From: a virus
Strand: one strand, 5' to 3'
Length of the DNA: 61,757 bases
IMG/VR virus record: IMGVR_UViG_3300005563_000038
Coordinates: 1 to 61,757 of that record
The notes under the pieces: model-generated
What the model saw: only the letters and a program-made list of their open reading frames with translations
The model's database searches: none
What the model was told of the DNA's origin: nothing
Part shown: piece by piece, positions 41,874-50,252 of the stretch
How positions within the stretch are numbered: position 1 is the first letter of the stretch
Layout of the letters: each line of letters starts with the position of its first letter
Made by a program: the position numbers and the translations under genes

Positions 41874-43894
41874 AGATTCACGCACGCACGCTGCTGAAGT
41901 ATCCCCAGGCTCAGCTCTGGGACATGCTGACGGGCTCGTTCACGTTGGTCTTTGACGACGGCGAACTCCAGACCAATGACAAGGAAACTCTCTACAGCCT
42001 GTACTGCTGGGAGTTTCATCGCCAGTTCCCGACGGCCCCGTTGCTGACGGGCCATCACCTGCAAAAGGTGCTCAAAGGTGGCCGCCTGACCGCCAAGACG
42101 CACTTGACCTTGATCGGCAAGTGTCTCTGGGATGTCTACGACCACCTGTGCGAGGAACTGCGCGACGAGCAAAAGCGTCTGGACCTGCGGTTCAAGATGG
42201 CTGCCACGGGCTACGACATCGTCAACGAGATGTACAACGACTTGAGCTATCGGCTCGAAGAGTACACCATCTCCATCGATATCACGGACTTCGTGGACAT
42301 GCTTGATGCGCCGCGGATGCAAAAACTCTACGACGAGCTCACGCCTGACGAAGCGGGCATCGCCAAGCTGTACGCCGGGATCACGGACATCACGTTCAAC
42401 GATCCCCTGGTTCGGGAAAACACGGTCTCGCGTCTGGCACGCTCGGGCCTGATCTCCATCAACCAGCTGCACCAGTGCATCGGCGTGCGCGGCTATGTCT
42501 CCGATTCGGACGACGTGCGGATCAAGCATCCAGTCATGCGCGGTTATGTCGAGGGCATGCGGTTGTTCCGTGACTCCATCGCCGAGTCCCGGTCTGCTGC
42601 CAAGGCGATGATGTTCTCCAAGGACAACCTGCAACGCTCCGAGTATTTCTCGCGGCGACTGCAGTTCATCTCCATGGCCGTCGAGAACCTGCACCACGAA
42701 GACTGCGGTTCTGGCCGCTATCTGCGCTGGACGGTCAATCCGCCGATCGTGCGGGGTGAGCGCACGTTGTACGAAGGGGATCTGCCGCACCTGGTGGGCA
42801 AGATCTATCTGGATGACGACGGCATGCTCAAGACGATCAAGGCCAGCGACAAGCATCTGATCGGCAAGAAGATCCAGATGCGCTCGGTCCTGTACTGTCA
42901 GCATCCGGATCCGGCCGGCATCTGCCGGGTGTGTTTCGGTGCCTTTGCAGACATCGTGCCTCCCAAGACCAACCTGGGTCACATGTGCTCGGCCTACATC
43001 GCCCAGCAGTCGTCCCAGATGATCTTGTCGATCAAGCATTTGGATGGCTCGTCCGAGATCGAGACGGTGGTGGTGGGCGACGGCGATCGGTTCTACATCA
43101 AGTCGTACAAGGACGGCAACTCGTATCAGTTCGCTGACACGCTCAAGACGTCCAAGGTGTGGCTGGTGATCTTCAAGGACGACGCGGTCAATCTGACCGA
43201 TGTCCGAGAAGTCGAGGACGTGCGCCAACTGTCGGTCACGCGCATCACCGAGCTCGAGTCGATTGGCATTCGTGTCAACGACGGCAAGAACGAGTTCGAA
43301 GAGGAAGTCAACGTTTATGCGAAGCCGCGCAAGTCTTCGCTGAGCCACGACATGCTCGCGCACATCAAGAAAGTCGAGTGGACGGTCGATGCCCTGGGCA
43401 ACGCCGTGATCGACATGACCGGTTGGGATTTCAGTCGTCCCATCCTGGATCTGCCGCAGAAGTACTTCAATGTGGCCGACCACTCCAAGGAGATGGCCGA
43501 CATGCTCGAAGCTTCCGTGGACGATGTGGCGCATCGGGACCGTTTCGTGCAGCCGGCCTCGCTGCTGGGTGACCTGTTCAAGCTGGTCAATGAGAAGCTC
43601 AATGTCAATATCGCTCCGCTCGAAGTGGTGCTGTATTCGGCAACGATCGTCTCTGCGGCCGACAATGACTATAGCTTGCCCAAGCCACACACCAAGCAAG
43701 GTCTGGGTGTCATGCGCATGACCATGGACTATCGCAGCCTCGCGCCGCGGATGGCCTATGAGCGGCACTACGACATCATCACCAAGCCGGCAAGCTATGC
43801 GTTGAAGAACCGACCCGATCACGTCCTGGACATGATTCTCATGCCCCGAGAAGTGAGCGCGGCCCGCCGGCGGCGGCAACAGCAAGCCGCCTGA
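41870..43894 (+). CDS. RNA polymerase beta' subunit, C-terminal half (first copy)
   Basis: GTG at 41870 overlaps the beta stop as GTGA. In the 674-residue product, residues 218-270 (IKHPVMRGYVEGMRLF to RRLQ) align with the bacterial beta' bridge-helix region (NFREGL to LTRRLVD). EDCGS with Cys 279, LYCQ (Cys 343) and ICRVC (Cys 352, 355) form the second beta' zinc site. LGHMCSAYIAQQSSQMILS at 369-387 is the trigger-loop start (GEAVGIIAAQSIGEPGTQL equivalent). The C-terminus is Arg/Gln-rich (ARRRRQQQAA). With 27145 and 39681 it would supply three quarters of one polymerase; no beta N-half was recognised. Confidence 0.92.
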   Translation: MKIHARTLLKYPQAQLWDMLTGSFTLVFDDGELQTNDKETLYSLYCWEFHRQFPTAPLLTGHHLQKVLKGGRLTAKTHLTLIGKCLWDVYDHLCEELRDEQKRLDLRFKMAATGYDIVNEMYNDLSYRLEEYTISIDITDFVDMLDAPRMQKLYDELTPDEAGIAKLYAGITDITFNDPLVRENTVSRLARSGLISINQLHQCIGVRGYVSDSDDVRIKHPVMRGYVEGMRLFRDSIAESRSAAKAMMFSKDNLQRSEYFSRRLQFISMAVENLHHEDCGSGRYLRWTVNPPIVRGERTLYEGDLPHLVGKIYLDDDGMLKTIKASDKHLIGKKIQMRSVLYCQHPDPAGICRVCFGAFADIVPPKTNLGHMCSAYIAQQSSQMILSIKHLDGSSEIETVVVGDGDRFYIKSYKDGNSYQFADTLKTSKVWLVIFKDDAVNLTDVREVEDVRQLSVTRITELESIGIRVNDGKNEFEEEVNVYAKPRKSSLSHDMLAHIKKVEWTVDALGNAVIDMTGWDFSRPILDLPQKYFNVADHSKEMADMLEASVDDVAHRDRFVQPASLLGDLFKLVNEKLNVNIAPLEVVLYSATIVSAADNDYSLPKPHTKQGLGVMRMTMDYRSLAPRMAYERHYDIITKPASYALKNRPDHVLDMILMPREVSAARRRRQQQAA

Positions 43895-43959
43895 CAAAGC
43901 CTGGCCACCAATGGCGGGGGAGGGAGCAATCCCTCCCCTTACAGACTGAAAGTTTGAAC

Positions 43960-45501
43960 ATGATTGCCCCGGAGTACTTCCATGCGGACTTGTACTCACA
44001 CTGCTTTGTTCTGACCAAGGCCTCGCCACGGGGCCAAGAGCTCATCCGTGAGTTCGGACAGCAGTACATTCAGTACGCGATGGAGCTAGTGAATCGTCGT
44101 TACCAGAGGGTGCAAAAATGCATCTTCGCCGAGAACGTGTATTTCGGCCAAGAACGCCGGTTCCATGTCCACCAGTGGATTCCCTTTGTCAAGTTTCTGG
44201 CCGACAAGGGTGTCTACGCTGCCAACTACGTCGTCGTGCAGCACGCCCCACCGGCGGCTGTCAAAGTCGACATCCAACTGCTGCCCCAGTGGCAGGAGCG
44301 GGAGTACCAAGTCCCCATCATCTCTTACCTGACTGATGAAGCTCCCCGGCGCATCAAGCTGGTGGAGATCCAAACGGGCAAGGGCAAGACCTTTTGTGCC
44401 ATGCGGGCAGTTGCCAATCTCGGTTTGCGAACCGTGATCATGCTCAAGCCTGGCTACATGGACAAGTGGGAAAAGGATATCCGAGAGCTGTGTGGCTACG
44501 TGCGTGGCCCCGATCTTGAGATCATCGAAGATGGCTCCAAGAACCTCAAGAAGTTGATCGACAAGGCGCTCAAGGGAAAACTGACCGCCAAGATCATCAT
44601 CATCAGCTCGCACCTGATGCGCAAGTGGTTCAAGAAGTACAAAGAGTTTGGCGATAAGACCCTGTATGACGGCTATGGTTGCCGTCCAGGCGAGTTCATG
44701 GAAGTCCTTGGGGCGGGCGTGCGTCTGATTGACGAAGTCCACCAAGAGTTTCATCTGAACTTCACGATCGACCTGTACACCAACGTGGCTTGGTCGATCT
44801 CGCTGTCAGCCACACTCAAATGCGACGACGCGTTTTTGAATCGAATGTACGAGGTGGCCTACCCCAAGCCAGAGCGCTTTGCGGGGCTACCCTACGACCG
44901 GTACATCCACGCGTTTGCGTGGTTCTACAAGTTCAGAAACCCCATTCTGATCCAAACAACCGAGCGCGGTGGGACCACCTACAGTCACCACGCGTTCGAG
45001 CGCAGCATCCGAAAGTTCAAGCGAATCGAGGATGACTACTTTGCCATGATCAACCGGATCGTGCGCGAGTTTTTCTTGATGAAGTTTGTCAAGGGGGATC
45101 GCTTACTGATCTACTGCGGCTCGGTCGAGCTGTGTGGCAACCTTGTGTCTTACCTGCGCAACATCCACCCGACATTCGACATCCGTCGCTATGTCGAGGA
45201 GGACCCGTATGAGAACTTGATGGAGGCCGAGATCTCGGTCTCGACGCTGTTGTCCGCTGGCACCGGACATGACATCCCCGGACTGACAACCGTGATTCTG
45301 ACGACCGCGGTCAAGTCCACCCAACAGAACGTCCAAGGCTTTGGCCGCTTGAGAAACTTGACTGGCAAGGAACTCAAGTTCGTGTACCTCGTGTGTCAAG
45401 ACATCGCAAAACACATGAACTACCACGAGGTCAAGAAGGACTTGCTGATCACGATGGCCCAGAGCTATTCGATCCGCAACAACCCTTCGGACATTGGTTA
45501 G
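43960..45501 (+). CDS. Superfamily 2 DNA/RNA helicase
   Basis: The ATG at 43960 is taken over an in-frame TTG at 43954. The 513-residue product has helicase motif I TGKGKT (139-144), motif II DEVH (258-261), motif III SAT (283-285) and motif VI QGFGRLR (459-465), in the order of SF2 enzymes such as T4 UvsW. An N-terminal domain of about 130 residues precedes them. Likely roles are replication restart, recombination or RNA unwinding. It follows the RNAP genes; the 65-base gap contains a GGGGGAGGGA...TCCCTCCCC inverted repeat, so it may be separately expressed. A TTTATG-type terminator follows. Confidence 0.9.
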   Translation: MIAPEYFHADLYSHCFVLTKASPRGQELIREFGQQYIQYAMELVNRRYQRVQKCIFAENVYFGQERRFHVHQWIPFVKFLADKGVYAANYVVVQHAPPAAVKVDIQLLPQWQEREYQVPIISYLTDEAPRRIKLVEIQTGKGKTFCAMRAVANLGLRTVIMLKPGYMDKWEKDIRELCGYVRGPDLEIIEDGSKNLKKLIDKALKGKLTAKIIIISSHLMRKWFKKYKEFGDKTLYDGYGCRPGEFMEVLGAGVRLIDEVHQEFHLNFTIDLYTNVAWSISLSATLKCDDAFLNRMYEVAYPKPERFAGLPYDRYIHAFAWFYKFRNPILIQTTERGGTTYSHHAFERSIRKFKRIEDDYFAMINRIVREFFLMKFVKGDRLLIYCGSVELCGNLVSYLRNIHPTFDIRRYVEEDPYENLMEAEISVSTLLSAGTGHDIPGLTTVILTTAVKSTQQNVQGFGRLRNLTGKELKFVYLVCQDIAKHMNYHEVKKDLLITMAQSYSIRNNPSDIG

Positions 45502-45516
45502 TGAAGAGCGTCATGG

Positions 45517-45564
45517 GACAAGCAGCACCTAGGGTAAAACCTACAGTGTTGCTTGTCTTTATGA
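45517..45564 (+). terminator. Hairpin terminator with TTTATGA tail
   Basis: GACAAGCAGCAC (45517-45528) pairs with GTGTTGCTTGTC (45546-45557) through one G-U pair, followed by TTTATGA. It ends the helicase transcript. Confidence 0.8.
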
Positions 45565-45609
45565 CGCATTCCCTGCCCTTCTTTTTTTGGCCTGAACTAG
45601 GAAACGACC

Positions 45610-46032
45610 ATGAGCGAAGAACAAGCACCCGCTGGCGAAGACACGCCCAAGCAAGAACCTGCCTACACCCGCGAGCAAAAGATCGCCATCACGGCGACCA
45701 TGCTGTCGCACATCTCGTCGGACCTGGGTCTGATTGCCAAGACGCTGACCGAAAAGGACAACGGCCACGCCTACGAGATCAGCTACGAAGACGTGGCCAT
45801 CCTGAGCAACAAGGCTCTGCGGGCCAAGTCCAGCATCGCCGCGCTGGCGCGTATCTTCAACGCCGAACTGCCCGAAGGGCAAGCCGCGGACATCGCTGCA
45901 TCAACCACCCCGGCCAAGACCACCAGCGACGTGATCTTGACCGACATCCAGAAGGCCATCTTGGGCAACAAGACGCCCATCAACGAGGCCGTGGTGAGCA
46001 AGTCGGTCCACGACGGCGCCGACGGCGCGTGA
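45610..46032 (+). CDS. Unknown small protein (140 aa)
   Basis: ATG at 45610 with AGGAAAC upstream. The 140-residue product has a disordered acidic start (MSEEQAPAGEDTPKQEP), a helical core (AITATMLSHISSDLGLIAKTL; LSNKALRAKSSIAALARIF) and a Thr/Ala/Ser-rich end. No family is recognised. Codon bias is strong. It stands alone between the helicase terminator and the hairpin at 46055 that faces the endolysin. Confidence 0.85.
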   Translation: MSEEQAPAGEDTPKQEPAYTREQKIAITATMLSHISSDLGLIAKTLTEKDNGHAYEISYEDVAILSNKALRAKSSIAALARIFNAELPEGQAADIAASTTPAKTTSDVILTDIQKAILGNKTPINEAVVSKSVHDGADGA

Positions 46033-46054
46033 GTCGCTTCTGAGGCGTCATATC

Positions 46055-46083
46055 GGGGGAGCCGCAAGGCTCCCCCTTTATGC
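46055..46083 (+). terminator. Hairpin terminator with TTTATGC tail between convergent genes
   Basis: GGGGGAGCC (46055-46063), loop GCAA, GGCTCCCCC (46068-46076), TTTATGC. The preceding CATATC resembles the flank of the terminator at 6285, so the two are near-duplicates. Confidence 0.87.
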
Positions 46084-46084
46084 C

Positions 46085-46951
46085 CTAGTGGTGATCCCAG
46101 TAGAACGCAGCCATCTGCAGCTTGACGTCGTAGCCTTGCTGACCCTGGCCGTTGTAGCCCACTGCAAAGCCGTGCCAATCGCGCGTGCGCAGGCAACCGA
46201 GCAGGTGTGCGTCGGCCAAGATGAACTTGACGAACTGCTGCAGTTGCAGCGTCTCGCTGGTCTGGGCATCGGCCACGTAGGCGGCCACGTTCGGGTAGCC
46301 CATCACGGCGTACTGGTAGCCCATGATCTGGAACAGACCCCAGGACGCGGCGCACTGCGCGCTGGCCAGATCCAGCGTGGCGGCCTTGGCCATGCGGTCG
46401 TACTCCTTGGCACCCCCGGTGTAGCCTCCGGCCGTCTGGTTGTAGACGTCCGACCAGTGGGTCTGCAGCCAGTTGTCGATGACCGCCACAGTCGTGGCGC
46501 CTGGGCTGTAGAGCATGCCCGCCGCCTTGGCCACTGCCATCGCGCTCATGGGCGACTTGTTCATCATCGCCATGAGTTGGCGGCGAAAGACATGGCGCTC
46601 GAACAGGATGTCGACTCGGCCATCATCGAAGAACCCCGAACCACTGGTCTCGACTTGCTGGACGGCCTTGACGCTGGAAATGGGCACGCCCAGGGCCAGC
46701 GCGGCCGGCGACCAGGACGCGTCACCCAGGTACTTGGCGGCGATCAGCGGATCCAGCAGCGCTGCGGTAGGCGCCGAGTACGTGCCCGTGCTCTTGATGA
46801 AGTTCTTGACCTGGAACGTGATGAGCGCATCGCGCGTGAGCGGGCCAAAACCCCCGTCACACTGCAGGTGCAGTCCGCACTGCTGGTTGAGCATGCGTTG
46901 GATCTTGCCGATGTACGGGTCGGAGTCTCCGACTTTGAACTCTTGAGTCAT
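46085..46951 (-). CDS. Endolysin: peptidoglycan-binding domain plus N-acetylmuramidase
   Basis: ATG at 46951 with GAGG at a good distance. Residues 1 to about 70 match a peptidoglycan-binding type 1 domain (VGDSDPYIGKIQRMLN; CDGGFGPLTRDALITFQ). Residues about 90-288 match the N-acetylmuramidase family (DUF3380): VETSGSGFF with candidate catalytic Glu 101, DILFERHVFRR, and ASWGLFQIMGYQY, then GYNGQGQQGYD. The enzyme cuts cell-wall glycan to release progeny or, if in the virion, to help entry. It lacks a signal peptide, so export would need a holin or another route; no holin is recognised in this window. Confidence 0.9.
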   Translation of the reverse strand: MTQEFKVGDSDPYIGKIQRMLNQQCGLHLQCDGGFGPLTRDALITFQVKNFIKSTGTYSAPTAALLDPLIAAKYLGDASWSPAALALGVPISSVKAVQQVETSGSGFFDDGRVDILFERHVFRRQLMAMMNKSPMSAMAVAKAAGMLYSPGATTVAVIDNWLQTHWSDVYNQTAGGYTGGAKEYDRMAKAATLDLASAQCAASWGLFQIMGYQYAVMGYPNVAAYVADAQTSETLQLQQFVKFILADAHLLGCLRTRDWHGFAVGYNGQGQQGYDVKLQMAAFYWDHH

Positions 46952-46975
46952 TTTTGCCTCGAAAGAAATGGTGAA

Positions 46976-47009
46976 CATAAAGAGCACCCCGGTTGCCCAG
47001 GGCGCTCTT
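46976..47009 (-). terminator. Hairpin terminator (minus) with TTTATG tail
   Basis: On the minus strand AGAGCGCCC pairs with GGGGTGCTCT (one G-U pair) and is followed by TTATG so that TTTATG straddles the stem end. It ends the giant gene at 47036 and lies just upstream of the endolysin start. Confidence 0.75.
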
Positions 47010-47035
47010 TACTAGCGGCTGTATGCCGCGACGGA

Positions 47036-50000
47036 TCAGCGGCCGGTCGGGCTGAAGTAGGCCAGGATGCGGTTCTTGGCGTTCTCGGCCAGGTGAGACA
47101 CCGATTGCTCGATGCTCACGGCGCGACGCGCCAGGTCACGTCCGTCGACCGGGCCCATGACCTTGAACAGGTTGATCATCTTCTGCCAGGCCTTGATCTC
47201 CTCGGGGTTGAGGACGACGTGTTCGGCAAAGCGGTAGACGTACAGCTCGTGAAAGACCCCCTGCGCACCGTGCTCGAACATGCGCAGCATCGCGGTGAAC
47301 AGCGCCTCGAAGTGCTCGGTGTCCTTGGTGACGATGGACATCATCGCGCGGTACAGGTTGACCTGGTTGGCCGCGCCGACCTTCGGATCCATCGGCCGGC
47401 CGGGCTTCATCATCTCCATGTAGTTCTTGATGGTGATGATCGGGCCCAGCATGCTGGTGGGAACCTTGGCCAGGATGGCGTCCACGCTCGGGATGCCGGT
47501 CGGACCGCTGGACACCGGCGCAGGAGCCGGCTGGGGCGGAGCGATCGGGGTGCCCGGAGCGATGGGCAGCACGGGCTTGACCGGATCGGGCACGACCGGG
47601 GCGGGTGCCGGCGCCGTGGATTGGTCGGCCACGCCGGTGTCCTGCACGACCGGAGCGGGCGTGGAAGTGGTCGTGGTTGCGGTCGTGGTGTCCGGTGCCG
47701 GGGTGTCGGCGGACAGGTCGGTGTTGTTGGAGTCGGTCACGGTGTCAGTGGTCGTGGGAGTGGGAGCCGGCGCGATCACTTGATCGGTCGGGGTGGAGGG
47801 TACGGCAGGCGCCTGGTCGGGCGCTGCAGCGATGAGGTCAGCCAGCGACGGCGCAGAGGCGATCACGGCCGGAGCCGGAGGCGTCACCGCTTGCGCGTCG
47901 GTGCTGGGCGTTGCTGCGGTTGCAGACCCGTTGCTGTCTGCGGCGTCACCGCCGCTTGCGGGTTGGTCGGTGCTGGTTGCGACGGGCGGTTGCTCACCCG
48001 CATCGACACCTTGCCCCGCGGCAGGATCGAGCTGTTGTTGGGGTGCCGAGTCAGTGCCATCGCTGGTCACCGCTTGGTCAGCCACCGGGGCAGGGACGCC
48101 TTCTGCTTGACCGGCGGCATCGGCACTGGCAGCGGGCGCGCTGACAGGGCTTGTTGCACCACCGACTGCTCCGACGTCTGCGGTACCGGCCCCGGGGAGT
48201 ACGCTGCCGGAAGCATCGCCACTCCCACCGCCACTCCATTGCCCGTCACCACCTTCATCGGCGGGTGCGGGAGCGGCTGCGACGTCACCCCCGCTTCCGC
48301 TGCCGTCGGAAACGACAGCCCCGCTGGGATCGTTCCCGGAAACGGGTTGTTGGGAGGCGCTGCTCCCGGAATCGGCATCCGATGCGACATCGGTGTTCTC
48401 CTGGTTGGCCGTCACGTCAGCAGCGGCAGCTGCTCCGGTGTCCAGCTGTTGATCAGAACTGCCAGCTGCGTCGGTGACAGCGCTGCCCACCACGGCAGTC
48501 GCGTCGGTTCCGACAGAGCCAGCATCGGGGGTGGGGGCAGCGGACGAATCCGAAGCGTCGGCGGAAGTTCCGGAAACAGTTCCGGTTGCATCGGATCCGC
48601 TACCGGCATCAGCTGCTCCAGAATCAGTCTGGACACTCGTCCCATTGCTGCCGTCCGTCACAGGTTGCGCAGTCCCCGCGCTGCTGCCAGCGTCAGGCAC
48701 GTCAGCATTGCCAGTGGCGACGCCAGCACCGTCGCCACTGACAGTAGCGTCAGCAGAAACAGCGGCGGAAACGTCCGCGGTTGGTGCAGCAGCCACGACA
48801 GGCTGATCACTGCCAGCACCGTCAGCAGCAGGAACATCGCTGCTCGCTTGAGCAGCTGTCCCGGTGTCAGCCGGGGCTTGGGCAGGGTCAGATTGGTCAT
48901 TGGGCGAGCTCGTGTCGTTGGTGGCGGTCACGGCGCCAGCAGCGTCGTCACCACCGGTTGCGGTCGGAGCAGCATCGGTGCTGCTGCTTGCAGTTCCATC
49001 GGTTGCGCTGGCGGCAGCCGGATCTGCGGCGGCAGTGCCACCATCCGAAGTTCCGTCAGCCGGTTGAGCAGGGACGCCGGCGTCTGCGGGTGCGTCCACC
49101 ACGGGGTCGGTGGGTTGGCCATCGGTTGTCACCACTGCTTCGGGGGATCCTTGGGGATCTCCTTGCGCGGGCGCAGCTTGCGCAGCGCTTCCTTGATCCG
49201 CTCCTTGAGCGGCTTGTTGTTCGGCACCACCATTGGTGTCTCCTTGTTCCGAGTCATCGGGCTCGACGACTTGATCGGCTTCATCGGGCGAAGCCGAGTC
49301 GGGAGCGACCTGATCGGGGATGGCGACTTCATCGTCGAGCGCCTTGGCGTCTTCGATGGTCTGGTCGTCAGCCACCGGCATGGTCGACGGACCCGGGGCG
49401 GCGTCAGCCGGCGGGGTGTCGCCCGTGCCTTGCGCGCTGCCGTCCAGCGTCAGCGTGTTGCCAGCAGCGGCTTGGGCCTGGGCATCCTTCAGGGACTGGA
49501 CCTTGGCGGTCAGTTCCGTCTGCAGTTCCATGGCCCGTTCCATCATGGCGTGTTCGATGTCGGCCACCGACAGATCGGTGCGACCAGTGAGTTCACGCCA
49601 GGCCTGGTCTTCGGCCGCGGCCGTGATGTCAGCTGCCGTCGAGTCGGCTGTCAGAGCCAGCGACAGCGGCACGGGGATCGGCTGCGTGGCGTCCGGATCA
49701 CCGGCGTCCGGAGCGATGGCTGCGGCCACGGCCGCCGGATCGCTCGTGTCGACGTTGGGGTCCTTGGCCAGCGCCGCGGCCATGTCGTTGGAGGCTTGTT
49801 CGGCCGCCACCGGATCGGGCACCAGCGGGGTGGAGTCGCCCGAACTGGTCTGGGTCATCGACGTGGTCGCCTGGTTCTCCGCGGACGAGGCCGAATCGCT
49901 CGGACCATCTTCCACGTTCTGGATCACTGCAGCGGTACCGTCGGTCGAGGCCGTCCCGGCGGCTTGGGTGGAGGCGTCACCGGTTGCCGTCGTGTCGGCC

Positions 50001-50140
50001 GCCGGTTGGGCATCGGTTGCGGCAGTGTCGGACGAATCTCCGGTTGCGGCAGGTGCGGTTGCGGTGTCGCTTGCAGCGACGGGGGCAGCAGCAGTGCTGT
50101 CAGCAGCGTCATCGGCAGGGACTTGATCTTGATCATTCAT
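47036..50140 (-). CDS. Giant disordered acidic protein with small C-terminal domain (1034 aa)
   Basis: ATG at 50140 with GGAG six bases upstream. Residues 1-266 are Ala/Asp/Ser/Thr-rich with one short helical island (AWRELTGRTDLSVADIEHAMMERAMEL, 180-206). Residues 267-854, 588 in a row by my count, contain no Lys, Arg, His, Cys, Phe or Tyr and only one Trp. They consist almost entirely of Ala, Asp, Gly, Ser, Thr, Pro, Val and Gln. Residues from about 880 form a normal folded domain (VDAILAKVPTSMLGP; EHFEALFTAMLRMFEHGAQG; EIKAWQKMINLFKVMG). No repeat unit, signal peptide or membrane helix is visible. Virion-internal spacer or condensate-former are possible roles, unproven. Confidence 0.88.
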   Translation of the reverse strand: MNDQDQVPADDAADSTAAAPVAASDTATAPAATGDSSDTAATDAQPAADTTATGDASTQAAGTASTDGTAAVIQNVEDGPSDSASSAENQATTSMTQTSSGDSTPLVPDPVAAEQASNDMAAALAKDPNVDTSDPAAVAAAIAPDAGDPDATQPIPVPLSLALTADSTAADITAAAEDQAWRELTGRTDLSVADIEHAMMERAMELQTELTAKVQSLKDAQAQAAAGNTLTLDGSAQGTGDTPPADAAPGPSTMPVADDQTIEDAKALDDEVAIPDQVAPDSASPDEADQVVEPDDSEQGDTNGGAEQQAAQGADQGSAAQAAPAQGDPQGSPEAVVTTDGQPTDPVVDAPADAGVPAQPADGTSDGGTAAADPAAASATDGTASSSTDAAPTATGGDDAAGAVTATNDTSSPNDQSDPAQAPADTGTAAQASSDVPAADGAGSDQPVVAAAPTADVSAAVSADATVSGDGAGVATGNADVPDAGSSAGTAQPVTDGSNGTSVQTDSGAADAGSGSDATGTVSGTSADASDSSAAPTPDAGSVGTDATAVVGSAVTDAAGSSDQQLDTGAAAAADVTANQENTDVASDADSGSSASQQPVSGNDPSGAVVSDGSGSGGDVAAAPAPADEGGDGQWSGGGSGDASGSVLPGAGTADVGAVGGATSPVSAPAASADAAGQAEGVPAPVADQAVTSDGTDSAPQQQLDPAAGQGVDAGEQPPVATSTDQPASGGDAADSNGSATAATPSTDAQAVTPPAPAVIASAPSLADLIAAAPDQAPAVPSTPTDQVIAPAPTPTTTDTVTDSNNTDLSADTPAPDTTTATTTTSTPAPVVQDTGVADQSTAPAPAPVVPDPVKPVLPIAPGTPIAPPQPAPAPVSSGPTGIPSVDAILAKVPTSMLGPIITIKNYMEMMKPGRPMDPKVGAANQVNLYRAMMSIVTKDTEHFEALFTAMLRMFEHGAQGVFHELYVYRFAEHVVLNPEEIKAWQKMINLFKVMGPVDGRDLARRAVSIEQSVSHLAENAKNRILAYFSPTGR

Positions 50141-50161
50141 GTTGACTCCGGATGTGGATGT

Positions 50162-50189
50162 GAGTCGTCCTGATTTAACAGGACGACTC
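50162..50189 (-). repeat. 11-bp hairpin just upstream of the giant gene
   Basis: GAGTCGTCCTG and its exact inverse CAGGACGACTC flank ATTTAA. On the minus strand it lies about 22 bases upstream of the start codon at 50140 and 64 bases after the preceding gene. No U-tract follows, so an RNA leader or protein-binding site is as likely as a terminator. Confidence 0.6.
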
Positions 50190-50252
50190 TTGATCGGGGA
50201 TGGCCACAGCATGACCCATCCCGGTTAGATTTGGCTTGGCTGTTTTTGGCAG

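Noticed and set aside
45393-46043. 216-codon plus-strand frame over the end of the helicase gene
   Set aside because: Out of frame with both the helicase and the 140-aa gene; Arg/His/Gln-rich shadow.
46088-50173. A 1361-codon open frame on the plus strand across the endolysin and the giant gene
   Set aside because: It is antisense to two well-supported minus-strand genes, lacks a ribosome site, and is Arg/Gly/His-rich, as expected from the mirror of Ala/Asp/Ser codons. Open length arises from codon bias.
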